Assembly: GCA_020437105.1 (NCBI GenBank)
Contig: JAGQWR010000039.1
Coordinates: 1-64,000 of the forward strand
Length of the DNA stretch: 64,000 nt
Source: Saprospiraceae bacterium
Lineage (GTDB): Bacteria > Bacteroidota > Bacteroidia > Chitinophagales > Saprospiraceae
Direction of reading: 5' to 3'
Shown here: one piece after another, positions 9,533-18,657 of the stretch
Layout: every line of letters starts with the position of its first letter
How positions within the stretch are numbered: the first letter of the stretch is position 1
Position numbers and translations under genes: made by a program
Notes under the pieces: generated by a model
What the model saw: only the letters and a program-made list of their open reading frames with translations
Told to the model about the DNA's origin: nothing
Databases searched by the model: none

Positions 9533-9567
9533 CAAAGTTATAGCTTGTAACGAGAAAGGGAAACAAA
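9533..9567 (-). promoter_or_regulatory. promoter of the mevalonate operon
   Basis: On the minus strand, TAACTTTG (9540 to 9533) fits the Bacteroidota -7 box TAnnTTTG exactly. A TTTG at 9567 to 9564 lies 23 nt upstream, at the long end of the allowed spacing. The fni ATG is 27 nt downstream of the box. Confidence 0.5.
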
Positions 9568-9687
9568 GACCATTTCAAATGGTTCAAGCAGCCCGGTTTT
9601 GAAGGGATGTTGATAATTTTTGTGCGAAAATTGCACTGTTTTTCAGGCAGTTACAAGGGGTGCTTTAATTTTTTTTATTTAAAGGCC

Positions 9688-9718
9688 TTGGAAAATGCAA
9701 TGCTTTGGAGTACATTTG
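9688..9718 (+). promoter_or_regulatory. promoter of the rplM-rpsI-rpsB-tsf operon
   Basis: TTG at 9688-9690, a 20-nt spacer, then TACATTTG at 9711-9718 give a full match to the Bacteroidota housekeeping promoter pattern. The expected start is near 9724, giving a leader of about 50 nt. That leader contains a 6-bp, triloop hairpin (GGCTGT-aat-ACAGTC, 9736-9750), which could be a small autoregulatory structure for ribosomal protein synthesis, though this is speculative. Confidence 0.7.
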
Positions 9719-9776
9719 CATCCGCTAAAAACACAGGCTGTAATACAGTCAATTAATCAAATCAAAACAGATAGTC

Positions 9777-10223
9777 GTGAATACCTTGAGTTATAAAACG
9801 AAATCTGCGAAGAAAGAGGAAGTAGAGCACAAGTGGTTCATTATTGACGCAGAGGGAGAGATTGTGGGCCGCCTTGCCACCAGAATCGCGACCATTATGC
9901 GTGGTAAGCACAAGCCTTCCTATACTCCGCATGTTGACACCGGTGATTATGTCATCGTAATCAACGCAGACAAAGTACGCTTTACTGGTCTTAAAATGGA
10001 GCAGAAAGAGTACATCCGATATACGGGTTATCCGGGAGGACAGCGTCGTGCTACTCCGCAGGATTTGATCAACCATGACAAACCGGAAGCTATTTTGGAG
10101 AATGCTGTAAGAGGTATGCTACCAAAAAATCGCCTGGGTCGTGCGATGATCAAAAAACTTTTCCTCTATGCAGGTACGGAGCATCCGCACCAGGCACAGA
10201 CGCCGGAACCGTTGACCCTCTAA
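9777..10223 (+). CDS. rplM: 50S ribosomal protein L13
   Basis: An early-assembly protein of the large ribosomal subunit that binds 23S rRNA. It is 148 residues. Family signatures are [34 protein letters not shown] near the N-terminus and the central GYPGG and [13 protein letters not shown] segments. The start is GTG at 9777, the only start consistent with the conserved N-terminus. It is the first gene of a four-gene translation operon and is followed 35 bp later by rpsI, the near-universal partner. Confidence 0.98.
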   Translation: MNTLSYKTKSAKKEEVEHKWFIIDAEGEIVGRLATRIATIMRGKHKPSYTPHVDTGDYVIVINADKVRFTGLKMEQKEYIRYTGYPGGQRRATPQDLINHDKPEAILENAVRGMLPKNRLGRAMIKKLFLYAGTEHPHQAQTPEPLTL

Positions 10224-10258
10224 TTAACTGAATCAAACAGACTTAAAATTTTCATTAT

Positions 10259-10645
10259 ATGGAAATGATCAATGCCATCGGACGACGTAAAGCTTCTGTA
10301 GCCCGGGTTTATCTACTCAAGGGTGAAGGAACGATTACCGTTAACGGCAAAGACTTCAAAGACTATTTTCCACAAAAGCATATTCAGGCTAACCTGACCG
10401 ATCCCTTCACAACCGTAGAGGCAAACAACCTGTACGATTTGAAAATCACGGTTGCCGGTGGTGGATATAAAGGCCAATCAGAGGCTATTCGTTTGGGTAT
10501 TAGCCGCGCGCTAATCAAATTGAACGAAGATTTCCGCAGCCCGTTGAAAGCGAAAAAATACCTCACTCGGGATGCCCGCGTGGTGGAACGCAAAAAATAC
10601 GGTAAGCCAAAAGCACGGAAAAGCTTCCAGTTCTCCAAGCGTTAA
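10259..10645 (+). CDS. rpsI: 30S ribosomal protein S9
   Basis: A small-subunit protein whose C-terminal tail reaches the decoding P site. It is 128 residues, with the canonical N-terminal AIGRRKASVARVYLLKGEG, the central VAGGGYKGQSEAIRLGISRAL, and the highly basic C-terminal KKYGKPKARKSFQFSKR ending in Lys-Arg, as in all S9 proteins. It is the second gene of the operon, between rplM and rpsB. Confidence 0.98.
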   Translation: MEMINAIGRRKASVARVYLLKGEGTITVNGKDFKDYFPQKHIQANLTDPFTTVEANNLYDLKITVAGGGYKGQSEAIRLGISRALIKLNEDFRSPLKAKKYLTRDARVVERKKYGKPKARKSFQFSKR

Positions 10646-10690
10646 TACCGGTTGGATTTTATTTCAGTATCGAATTTTCAAATTTAGCAA

Positions 10691-11413
10691 ATGGAAAAGC
10701 CTACATATAAAGAATTGCTGGATGCGGGTGTGCACTTCGGCCATCTTAAGAAAAAGTGGAATCCTAAAATGTCCCAGAACATTTTCATGGAGCGTAAGGG
10801 TATTCACATTATCGATCTTAACCGCACGATTGAAGGACTCGATCGAGCTGCTGCTGCTGCAAAACAAATTGCACGTTCCGGTAGAAAGATCATGTTTGTT
10901 GCCACCAAAAAACAGGCGAAAGATATTGTTACTGAAGCTGCTCGCTCAGTAGGAATGCCTTATATCACCGAACGTTGGTTGGGTGGTATGATGACAAACT
11001 TCGCGACTATTCGTCGTTCTATCAAGAAAATGCAAACCATTGAGCGCATGCTCAGCGATGGCAGTCTTGAAAGCGTGACGAAAAAAGAACGTCTGACTTT
11101 GTCTCGTGAGCTCAATAAGCTGGAGAAGGTACTAGGTGGTATCGCCAATCTTAACCGGACTCCTGCAGCTATGTTTATCGTTGATATCTCCCATGAGCAT
11201 ATTGCGATTTCTGAGGCTCATAAACTCGGTATTCGTACGATTGGAATGGTTGACACCAATTCTGATCCGGGTAAAGTGGATTTTGCGATCCCTTCCAACG
11301 ATGATGCATCAAAGTCTATTGGTATTATTGTAAGAACCATTACGGCTGCCATCCAGGAAGGTCTCGAAGAGCGGAAAAACACCAAAACAGAAAAAGAAGT
11401 TTCCGCTAGTTAA
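10691..11413 (+). CDS. rpsB: 30S ribosomal protein S2
   Basis: A late-assembling small-subunit protein that helps dock S1. It is 240 residues. Signatures are LLDAGVHFGHLKKKWNPKM at about 8-26, FVATKKQAKDIV, RWLGGMMTNFATI, and the C-terminal IVDISHEHIAISEAHKLGI followed by VDTNSDPGKVDFAIPSNDDA. It is 45 bp after rpsI and 57 bp before the tsf ATG; rpsB-tsf pairing is standard. A small dyad GGCGTT-c-AACGCC (11424-11436) sits between rpsB and tsf. Confidence 0.98.
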   Translation: MEKPTYKELLDAGVHFGHLKKKWNPKMSQNIFMERKGIHIIDLNRTIEGLDRAAAAAKQIARSGRKIMFVATKKQAKDIVTEAARSVGMPYITERWLGGMMTNFATIRRSIKKMQTIERMLSDGSLESVTKKERLTLSRELNKLEKVLGGIANLNRTPAAMFIVDISHEHIAISEAHKLGIRTIGMVDTNSDPGKVDFAIPSNDDASKSIGIIVRTITAAIQEGLEERKNTKTEKEVSAS

Positions 11414-11470
11414 ATAGGAATCCGGCGTTCAACGCCAACAATTTTGCAAATTGCTAAAACTGGAATTATA

Positions 11471-12298
11471 ATGAGTATTTCGGCAACTGATGTCAAAAAA
11501 CTGCGCGACATTACGGGTGCAGGTATGATGGACTGCAAGCAAGCGCTCACTGAGGCTAATGGTGATTTCGACATGGCGATTGACGTCTTACGTAAAAAGG
11601 GGCAAAAACTCTCCGATAAACGTGCTGATCGCGATGCAAAAGAAGGTGTAATCCTTGCTGTCGTAAATGAGGCTAATAATAAAGGTGTTATTATTAAACT
11701 CAGCTGTGAAACAGATTTTGTTTCCAAAAACGAAGAATTCGTTTCTCTAACACGCGAATTTGCGGATATCGCACTGGAAAACTTCCCGGGATCACTGGAC
11801 GAATTGCTCCAACTTCCTTACAACGGAATTACCATCGGTGCTAAAGTAACCGAGCAGGTAGGCGTAATTGGCGAAAAGATTGAACTCGCTTCTTATGAAA
11901 AACTGGCAGCAGATGTAGTTGCACCCTATATTCACATGGGCAATAAAGCAGCTGTTTTGGTTGGTCTGAATAAAACCGGAAACGGTGTTTATGATGCCGG
12001 TCGTGATGTTGCGATGCAAGTGGCTGCCATGAACCCTGTTGCAGTTGACAAAGACCAGGTAGATGCTTCGACCATTGAAAAAGAAATCGAAATTGGTAAA
12101 GAAGTAGCGCGTGCAGAAGGTAAACCGGAGGCAATGCTTGAAAGAATTGCTCAAGGTAAACTTGAAAAATTCTACAAAGAGCGCACCTTGTTAAACCAAG
12201 CCTTCGTAAAAGAATCTAAAATGACTGTTGGTGAATTCCTAAAAGGAGTTGATTCTGGTTTAACAGTTACTGACTTTAAACATGTTACCCTCGGCTAA
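11471..12298 (+). CDS. tsf: translation elongation factor Ts
   Basis: The guanine-nucleotide exchange factor for EF-Tu, 275 residues from the ATG at 11471. That start is chosen because the conserved N-terminal UBA-like domain begins ISATDVKKLRDITGAGMMDCKQAL; the reading frame is open further upstream but without a conserved N-terminus. The dimerisation/core domain carries SCETDFVSKNEEF, the tract that inserts near the EF-Tu nucleotide pocket. It is the last gene of the operon, followed 22 bp later by an intrinsic terminator. Confidence 0.97.
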   Translation: MSISATDVKKLRDITGAGMMDCKQALTEANGDFDMAIDVLRKKGQKLSDKRADRDAKEGVILAVVNEANNKGVIIKLSCETDFVSKNEEFVSLTREFADIALENFPGSLDELLQLPYNGITIGAKVTEQVGVIGEKIELASYEKLAADVVAPYIHMGNKAAVLVGLNKTGNGVYDAGRDVAMQVAAMNPVAVDKDQVDASTIEKEIEIGKEVARAEGKPEAMLERIAQGKLEKFYKERTLLNQAFVKESKMTVGEFLKGVDSGLTVTDFKHVTLG

Positions 12299-12320
12299 TT
12301 GTGTTTAATTATAAAAAATG

Positions 12321-12359
12321 AAAGAGGCTGTTCCGCAAAGGTTCAGCCTCTTTTTTTTT
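12321..12359 (+). terminator. intrinsic terminator of the rplM-tsf operon
   Basis: AGAGGCTG and CAGCCTCT pair around a 13-nt loop (from 12323), followed immediately by a run of nine T. It lies 22 bp after the tsf stop. Confidence 0.9.
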
Positions 12360-12396
12360 GTCTATACCCAGCCAATTATTGTGCCCTCCAGGTTTA

Positions 12397-12430
12397 GGTT
12401 ATTTTAATTAGAAAAATATGTAAAATAACC
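12397..12430. repeat. 10-bp inverted repeat upstream of the T9SS cargo gene
   Basis: GGTTATTTTA (12397-12406) and TAAAATAACC (12421-12430) form a perfect dyad with a 14-nt centre. There is no T-run, so it is not a terminator. It lies in the 361-bp gap between tsf and the secreted protein, upstream of a weak promoter-like TATCTTCG (12471-12478), so an operator is possible. The rest of this gap shows nothing recognisable apart from the terminator. Confidence 0.4.
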
Positions 12431-12659
12431 GTCACTTTAAATATTTTTTTATTATGTAATCGCTATTTATTATCTTCGCATAAGTTTTATTTGCCCAGAC
12501 ACACAAACTACTTCTGGCCTGCCCCCCAACCCCGTCCTTTTGGCCGAGTCTCGGCAGCCCAAATTTCTCAGTAACTCTTCCTGTTTACACAACATGTTTG
12601 TAGCCAACAGGTAAGTTTATTTGTTGATTAATCACGGGAATACCCCCCAAAATACGGTC

Positions 12660-14210
12660 ATGAAAAAAGTAACACTTAGTTCTCTTTTGGCACTTTTGCC
12701 GCTAACCCTTTTGCTTTCGCAAGTCAATGAATTTAATGTACTTGCCCTACCAAAGCTCGTCGAAAACAACGTCAAAAAAATCTGGACTGGCGATTTAGAT
12801 CAATATGGCCACCTCATTTTTTCCGTTACCGAAGGCAACAACCCAATCGGATTATGGGAATATGTTGAACAGGGTGATGAAGACTCCCTGGTACAACTAC
12901 TTGATATCCCTTCGATTGTAGCTGTCAATGCGTATCAATCCCAGTACAGCGATATGCATCGTATAATCTATTTCCTCCATTGGCAATTAGGTACTACCAA
13001 AACATATCTGGCAAAATATACCGATCAATTACGCTACCTCCTGCAATTTGATAAGATGATGTTTGGTGTGGAAGTAAGCGATGTCCTCAATTATGGTGAC
13101 GTGGTAGTCTATGGAAACAAAACTACCGGCGAAATGTATGATAATAACGGTGTACTTACGGGCTTTACCCGACACGGTATCATTCATGGCCTGCTCAACA
13201 ATCCGGACAGTACAGACTACCGGGCCTGGACAAAAGAAGTGGGCATGATACCCGGTGCACAATTCTGTGCCATTTATCAATATCAGGACAAGGGCAAAAT
13301 AATTGGTGGTTTTGGCCCCGCTGATGGCGAAGGCTACGCAACCAAACTGCTTTGTGCAGATGGCACCTCTGCTATGCTGGATGAACTGCCACAACCCGAA
13401 GATGTTGAATATACCTGGATGGGTATTGTTCCCTATGTTGGATTTGGCAACACTGGAACAACCCGCTTCATGGCTGCCGGTTGGGTTTACGAAAATGGAG
13501 ATGCAGATTATCAATTGCTGATTTGGAATGAAGACCTGACAGATTATTCTGTTTATCAAAGCTTCGGACCAGAATTCCCCGGCCTATTTAAAATTGGCAT
13601 CCATGTTCAAGACGAACTAGGAAACGATGCACTGGCGCTGGGAGGTGACAATATCGATTTGGAATACCTCGGTTACCCGGAAGATTATTCAGGTATCATC
13701 TTCCTGAATTCTGCCGGCTGGAAACCACTGGAAGAAATCCTTGGTTATACCTTTTTGAATAACAATAATGGCATTCCCGATGTACGTGTACTTGAGTATG
13801 ACTCTGAAAATGGAAACATGTGGGTTGCCGGAAAAGATATAAAAGGTAAAGATCCTAGTGGCGATGAAATCCTTGCCGGATTTATCGTAAACATCCAGGA
13901 AATGGAAGGCAATCTTTTCCCGTTAACTACTAATGCAGATGAAGTTGAAAATCTCATCCAGGACTACAACTTTAACCTCTATCCAAATCCAAGTAGTGGC
14001 CTGTTGACTATTTCTGCAAATGAACCTATTGGTCAGATTAATGTATTTGACGTAAGTGGACGCTATGTGAAAAGTATCGTTCCTGCCGCTGCCACCTCTA
14101 AAATGGAGCTGGACATACAAGATTTACCAAACGGTAGTTATTTATTTCAAATTCACATGAACCAGGGTGTGATTGCTAAACTCGTTCAAAAACTGGACGT
14201 TCGGCCGTAA
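12660..14210 (+). CDS. secreted protein with T9SS C-terminal sorting domain
   Basis: A 516-residue exported protein. The start ATG at 12660 directly precedes a signal peptide (MKKVTLSSLLALLPLTLLLSQ), so the longer upstream open frame is not used. The body (residues about 25-430) is rich in aromatic residues, Gly and Asp with repeated strand-like WTGDLDQYGHLIF / LIWNEDLTDYSVYQ segments, suggesting a beta-propeller-like fold; no catalytic motif was recognised. The last 80 residues (NLYPNPSSGLLTISAN, then INVFDVSGRYVKSIV, then ending LVQKL) are a type A sorting domain for the type IX secretion system. It would therefore be surface-anchored or released. It is monocistronic and ends at a good terminator. 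Function unknown. Confidence 0.85.
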   Translation: MKKVTLSSLLALLPLTLLLSQVNEFNVLALPKLVENNVKKIWTGDLDQYGHLIFSVTEGNNPIGLWEYVEQGDEDSLVQLLDIPSIVAVNAYQSQYSDMHRIIYFLHWQLGTTKTYLAKYTDQLRYLLQFDKMMFGVEVSDVLNYGDVVVYGNKTTGEMYDNNGVLTGFTRHGIIHGLLNNPDSTDYRAWTKEVGMIPGAQFCAIYQYQDKGKIIGGFGPADGEGYATKLLCADGTSAMLDELPQPEDVEYTWMGIVPYVGFGNTGTTRFMAAGWVYENGDADYQLLIWNEDLTDYSVYQSFGPEFPGLFKIGIHVQDELGNDALALGGDNIDLEYLGYPEDYSGIIFLNSAGWKPLEEILGYTFLNNNNGIPDVRVLEYDSENGNMWVAGKDIKGKDPSGDEILAGFIVNIQEMEGNLFPLTTNADEVENLIQDYNFNLYPNPSSGLLTISANEPIGQINVFDVSGRYVKSIVPAAATSKMELDIQDLPNGSYLFQIHMNQGVIAKLVQKLDVRP

Positions 14211-14242
14211 GCTTTAGCTTTATTAACCGGTTTATTTTCAAA

Positions 14243-14280
14243 AGAAAAGCCAGTTCTTCACGGAGCTGGCTTTTCTTTTT
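14243..14280 (+). terminator. intrinsic terminator after the T9SS cargo gene
   Basis: AGAAAAGCCAG (14243-14253) and CTGGCTTTTCT (14266-14276) form an 11-bp perfect stem with a 12-nt loop, leading into a T-rich tail. It lies 32 bp after the stop and separates this gene from pyrH. Confidence 0.88.
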
Positions 14281-14359
14281 GTGTTAGATCAACAAATTTT
14301 ATGATAAGCGGCTTATCTTCATCGCTCGAAAAGAATTCCATAAAAAAGTTTGACCGGAA

Positions 14360-15073
14360 ATGAGTCCAAAATATACGCGTGTCCTGCTGAAACTAAGTGG
14401 CGAGAGCCTCATGGGTGAAAAACAGTTTGGTATTGACCCCGGCGTTCTCAAATCGTATGCAAATCAAATTAAAGGCCTGGTAGATGCAGGCATCGAGGTG
14501 GCCATTGTTATTGGTGGAGGAAATATTTTCAGAGGTTTGCAAGCCGCAGAATCCGAGATTGAGCGGGTACAGGGAGATTATATGGGCATGATGGCTACAG
14601 TTATCAACGGGATGGCACTACAAAGTGCACTCGAAACAGCCGGACTCTACACGCGTCTGATCTCCGCTATTGAAATGAAGGCAATCGCAGAGCCCTATAT
14701 TCGCCGAAGAGCGATCAGACACCTCGAAAAAAACCGGGTAGTCATTTTTAGTGCCGGAACCGGAAGTCCGTACTTCACAACAGACAGCGCAGCAGCACTT
14801 CGGGCTAATGAGATCAACGCAAATGTGATCCTGAAAGGCACCCGTGTTGATGGAATTTACACCGCAGATCCTGAAAAAGACCCGTTGGCAACACGATTTG
14901 ACAAAATTTCCTTTGCCAAAGTTATTAGCCTCGGATTAAGTGTAATGGATATGACAGCATTTACAATCTGTCAGGAGAATAACCTGCCTATTATCGTTTT
15001 CAACATTAATGATCCCAATAATTTGAAAAGGATCATCCAGGGCGAATCAGTTGGTACTCTCGTAGAAGGCTAA
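14360..15073 (+). CDS. pyrH: UMP kinase
   Basis: Phosphorylates UMP to UDP in pyrimidine nucleotide synthesis, as a hexameric amino-acid-kinase-fold enzyme. It is 237 residues. Signatures are [11 protein letters not shown] near the N-terminus, the Gly-rich [11 protein letters not shown], the UMP-binding [20 protein letters not shown], and [20 protein letters not shown] with the nucleotide-binding region. Its TAA shares two bases with the stop codon of the convergent paaE-like gene. Confidence 0.97.
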   Translation: MSPKYTRVLLKLSGESLMGEKQFGIDPGVLKSYANQIKGLVDAGIEVAIVIGGGNIFRGLQAAESEIERVQGDYMGMMATVINGMALQSALETAGLYTRLISAIEMKAIAEPYIRRRAIRHLEKNRVVIFSAGTGSPYFTTDSAAALRANEINANVILKGTRVDGIYTADPEKDPLATRFDKISFAKVISLGLSVMDMTAFTICQENNLPIIVFNINDPNNLKRIIQGESVGTLVEG

Positions 15074-16155
15074 ACATCATAGGTTAATTTCACCTCAGCC
15101 GTTTTTGGATGCGCCTGGCATGTCAGGATGTACCCCTCAGCTACCTCATCTTCATCAAGGGCATAACAGACTTCCATATCGACTTTGCCTTCCTGTAATT
15201 TTGCCATACAGGTCGAACAGGATCCAGACGTGCAGGAATATGGTGGATCGAATTTTTGGGCAATTAAGGCATCTAAAATTGTTTTCCCGGGTGCTACCCG
15301 TACTTCTACCCAAACACCATTAAGCTCTGCTTTGACCAGCGAATCAACTGAACCGGTATCTGCTGTCGCGCTCTTAGGCTCATCCGGGGTAGTGAAATAC
15401 TCTGCGTGAATATGGCGCTTATCAATACCTGTTTTTTCAAGTGTAGCATGTACCAGCTCAATCATGGCACCAGGACCACAGAGGAAAAATTCGGAAGTAC
15501 CGGAGGAAGTACCCGGAAATTCCTTTAAAAACCGCTTTAACATGGTTGCATCAATGCGCCCTTTCCAGCCTTCCCATTGATCATCCCCTTTTGAAAACCA
15601 TCCCTTCTTTTTAGGTGCCTGGCTCAGGGTATGCACTATAAATAACTGTCCCTCATATCTGGCTTTTAACCGCTCCAAACCTTCCTGAAAAATGATCGAA
15701 TCCGTACTCCGGTTTCCGTATAAAAGAGAAACTGTACTTAAAGGCTCCTCTTCTAAAATGGTCTTCATGATGGAATATACCGGCGTAATACCACTCCCTG
15801 CTGCCACGAAATAGTAGTCTTTTCGGTTGTCGCCGTCCAGTTTCGGACCAAACCGGCCTTCTGGCTCCGACACCTCAATGCGATCACCAACCTGAATCGA
15901 CGAATTCACATGTGTTGATACCCGTCCATCAGGTACCCGCTTAACAGTTACTGCCAGATGGTCTTCTAATGGGCTGCTACACATAGAATAAGCACGTCGC
16001 AACTCTTCCCCATTCAAATTAAACCGAAGGGTCAGGTATTGGCCTGCTCTATATTTAAAGGTTTCCTTCAGTTCTGAGGGCACTTCCAAAAAAAGGGAAA
16101 CAGCATCGGAAGTTTCCTTCCGGACTTCCACTATTTTAAGGCTATAAAAGTTCAT
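15070..16155 (-). CDS. PaaE-like ferredoxin reductase (FAD/NAD(P)H, C-terminal [2Fe-2S])
   Basis: A one-chain electron-transfer protein that takes electrons from NAD(P)H through FAD to a plant-type [2Fe-2S] centre. It is 361 residues. The FAD domain is at about 1-105, with the flavin-binding [10 protein letters not shown]. The NAD(P) domain is at about 110-235, with [13 protein letters not shown] and [10 protein letters not shown]. The C-terminal ferredoxin domain is at about 265-361, with cluster cysteines in [15 protein letters not shown] and a fourth in ILTCQAHP. This order is that of PaaE/HmpX-type oxygenase reductases. Lack of other paa genes and its position divergent from an AlkB-type hydroxylase (115 bp between starts) suggest it serves that hydroxylase. 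This partnership is inferred. Confidence 0.9.
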   Translation of the reverse strand: MNFYSLKIVEVRKETSDAVSLFLEVPSELKETFKYRAGQYLTLRFNLNGEELRRAYSMCSSPLEDHLAVTVKRVPDGRVSTHVNSSIQVGDRIEVSEPEGRFGPKLDGDNRKDYYFVAAGSGITPVYSIMKTILEEEPLSTVSLLYGNRSTDSIIFQEGLERLKARYEGQLFIVHTLSQAPKKKGWFSKGDDQWEGWKGRIDATMLKRFLKEFPGTSSGTSEFFLCGPGAMIELVHATLEKTGIDKRHIHAEYFTTPDEPKSATADTGSVDSLVKAELNGVWVEVRVAPGKTILDALIAQKFDPPYSCTSGSCSTCMAKLQEGKVDMEVCYALDEDEVAEGYILTCQAHPKTAEVKLTYDV

Positions 16156-16269
16156 AACTTTACAGAGATTCGGTTATTCTATCCAACAACAATTATACGT
16201 AGTAGTAGTTTTAAAAAATTTCAACAAAGAACGAGAACCTCTGTACACAAACCAAATTCCCGGAACAAA

Positions 16270-17319
16270 ATGAGTAATCTAAAATACCTCCTGGCCTATA
16301 TTGCTCCACTTTCAGCCTTCGCCGGCATTTATCTGGGTGGATTCTGGTCCTTTGGAGCCATTTATGTCGGTTTTGTTTTTATCCCTGCGCTCGAATTAAT
16401 TCTTCCCCATTCTACAAAAAATTTTACCCCAAAACTGGAAGAAAAAAAAAGCCAAAATCAGTACTTCGACTGGTTACTTTACCTCAATATACCCATACTA
16501 CTCCTGCTTCTTTGGTATTATTTTGAGACTGTGTCAATTGGTGGATTAAGTCTTCTCGAAATTGTCGGAATGAGTTTTAATGTCGGCATGATCGTCGGTA
16601 CTATCGGAATCAATGTAGCGCATGAACTCGGGCACCGACAAAATATCCTGGAGCAGCGCATGGCACAGCTATTACTTTGTACAGCCCTTTATATGCACTT
16701 TTTTGTAGAGCATAATCGGGGACACCACAAAAATGTTTCTACCGACCTGGATCCTGCTTCCGCGAAAAGAGGTGAAATGATCTATTTATTCTGGATTAAA
16801 TCCCTTTTCGGAGGATACAAAAATGCCTGGAAACTGGAAAATGAACGACTAAGCAGGGCGGGTAAATCATCGTGGAGTTTCTCCAACCAAATGATCCGGT
16901 TTACGATGGCAGAAATAATGTATCTCTCCTTTCTTATCAGTATCTGGAGTTGGGCAATCCTCCCATACGCATTCGCCGTTGCTTTAATTGGAATTTTACT
17001 CCTGGAAAGTGTCAATTATATCGAACACTACGGCCTGCGCCGGAATCGGTTGGCAAGCGGGCGTTTTGAGCCTGTTTCGCCAAGCCATTCCTGGAATTCA
17101 GACCACGAATTGGGACGAATTTTCCTCTATGAATTAACCCGGCATTCCGACCACCATTTTAAAGCCACTCGAAAATATCAGGTATTGCGGCATTTCCAGG
17201 AGAGCCCTCAGTTGCCGGTAGGATATCCGGGGTCTATTTTACTAGCCCTGGTTCCGCCAGTATGGTTCAGGCTGATGAATCCCCAGGTAGATCAGATTGA
17301 AAAAGATAGAAGAGCCTGA
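16270..17319 (+). CDS. AlkB-type membrane di-iron hydroxylase (alkane 1-monooxygenase family)
   Basis: An integral-membrane non-heme di-iron oxygenase, 349 residues with about six hydrophobic segments. All histidine boxes of the AlkB/xylene-monooxygenase family are visible: HELGHRQ (box 1, with Arg where HELxHK is usual), EHNRGHHKN (box 2), the AlkB hallmark NYIEHYGL, and LTRHSDHHFKATRKYQ (box 3). This is closer to alkane hydroxylases than to fatty-acid desaturases. No rubredoxin gene, the usual AlkB electron donor, is seen nearby; a PaaE-like reductase is divergent next to it. The substrate could be an alkane, terpene, fatty acid or other lipid. Confidence 0.88.
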   Translation: MSNLKYLLAYIAPLSAFAGIYLGGFWSFGAIYVGFVFIPALELILPHSTKNFTPKLEEKKSQNQYFDWLLYLNIPILLLLLWYYFETVSIGGLSLLEIVGMSFNVGMIVGTIGINVAHELGHRQNILEQRMAQLLLCTALYMHFFVEHNRGHHKNVSTDLDPASAKRGEMIYLFWIKSLFGGYKNAWKLENERLSRAGKSSWSFSNQMIRFTMAEIMYLSFLISIWSWAILPYAFAVALIGILLLESVNYIEHYGLRRNRLASGRFEPVSPSHSWNSDHELGRIFLYELTRHSDHHFKATRKYQVLRHFQESPQLPVGYPGSILLALVPPVWFRLMNPQVDQIEKDRRA

Positions 17320-17323
17320 GTTA

Positions 17324-18562
17324 TTATTCGTATCGCAGCGCCTCGATTGGGTCAAGTTTGGCTGCTTTCATTGCCGGGTACATACCAGAAATCAGCCCTA
17401 CAGCCAAACAGGTAATTACAGCAAGCAGAATCCAGCCCCAGGGGATCAGAAAAGTCCCGCCCATCAAAAAGGTGACGATATTCCCCATTAGTATCCCCAG
17501 GATAATTCCGACAATTCCTCCCATTTGACAAATCAAAACAGCTTCGGTAAGAAACTGGGATAGGATGGATTTTCGGGTGGCTCCAAGGGCTTTACAAATC
17601 CCGATTTCCCGGGTTCGTTCGGTTACTGAAACAAGCATGATATTCATCAAACCAATCGCCGCACCAAGCAAAGTAATCAGTCCAATGCCGATTGCACCCA
17701 GGCGAAGATTGGTCGTATTTTCTTTAATGGTACTGATCAGCCCATCGCTTTTGAATATCTCAAAATCGTTTTGCTCACTGGCTTTTAATCTTCGAACATT
17801 TCGAAAGACACCTATCGAGGTACCAATTGCATTATCTATGTCTTCCGCATTGTTAACTGCCACTGCCACTAAGTAATTTGACTGCGAGGAGCCAAAAAAG
17901 CGTTTTCCGGTTTGAAGCGGGATTAAGACCCTCCTGTCTTCATTGGAGTTCATACTTGATCCCCGTTTCTTTAAGACACCAATGACCCGAAACTTGGTAC
18001 TACCGACCATGATGGAACGATCCATAGCAGCAGATGGATCTCCGGCAAAAAGTTCTTCTACCAAATCGATACCAAGTATCACCTTGCTTCCGCCATTGAT
18101 CGCTTCCGTAACAGTGAAATTCCGGCCGATCTCAATTTCAAAACCCTTGATGTCGAGGTAATTTTCATTTACAGCAAAAACACTCACATTGGGATTGGTC
18201 TCCTTCAGGCCGTATTGGATAGTGGCATTCCCGGAACAGGGTAAAGAAACGCTCACCCGCGCAGGAAAAGTAAAGGATTCTTTGAAGTTCTGAGCCTGGT
18301 CAAAGGTTACCGGCTCTCCGCGTTTAGCCTGGCGGCCACTTTGGTTTCCGGTGACTGATTCTCCGAGTGGCTCAATACTGAAAACATTGGCACCCAGTGA
18401 AGCTAAATTATCGTTCAAGGAATAAATCGTACTATCAATCGCAGTCAGAATCCCCACCAGTGCCATAATCCCTAATGCAATAATCATTAGAGTGAGAACT
18501 GCCCGCATCAAATTTGAGCGGACAGAACGGAATGCCAGTTTGATGTTTTCACTCCAATTCAT
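17324..18562 (-). CDS. ABC transporter permease, MacB/FtsX type
   Basis: An inner-membrane permease of the MacB/LolC-like family, 412 residues. It has an N-terminal membrane helix at about 20-42 ([18 protein letters not shown]), a large periplasmic MacB-type core (about 45-285), and three C-terminal membrane helices in the FtsX domain ([38 protein letters not shown] is the conserved first helix and loop). The cognate ATP-binding subunit and a HlyD-like adaptor are not adjacent, so the substrate and partners are unknown. It is convergent with the AlkB gene, with 4 bp between stops. Confidence 0.92.
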   Translation of the reverse strand: MNWSENIKLAFRSVRSNLMRAVLTLMIIALGIMALVGILTAIDSTIYSLNDNLASLGANVFSIEPLGESVTGNQSGRQAKRGEPVTFDQAQNFKESFTFPARVSVSLPCSGNATIQYGLKETNPNVSVFAVNENYLDIKGFEIEIGRNFTVTEAINGGSKVILGIDLVEELFAGDPSAAMDRSIMVGSTKFRVIGVLKKRGSSMNSNEDRRVLIPLQTGKRFFGSSQSNYLVAVAVNNAEDIDNAIGTSIGVFRNVRRLKASEQNDFEIFKSDGLISTIKENTTNLRLGAIGIGLITLLGAAIGLMNIMLVSVTERTREIGICKALGATRKSILSQFLTEAVLICQMGGIVGIILGILMGNIVTFLMGGTFLIPWGWILLAVITCLAVGLISGMYPAMKAAKLDPIEALRYE

Positions 18563-18657
18563 CGGAAAGAGATCTTAATTTCAGTTTTACGAATGTAGGA
18601 AAAGCGCGCCAGGCAAAAGCACTAGTTCGATCAACAGCCCTATTTTTCAGACACAGC

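Noticed and set aside
11444..11470. Longer N-terminus for EF-Ts beginning at TTG 11444
   Set aside because: The conserved EF-Ts N-terminus starts at the ATG at 11471.
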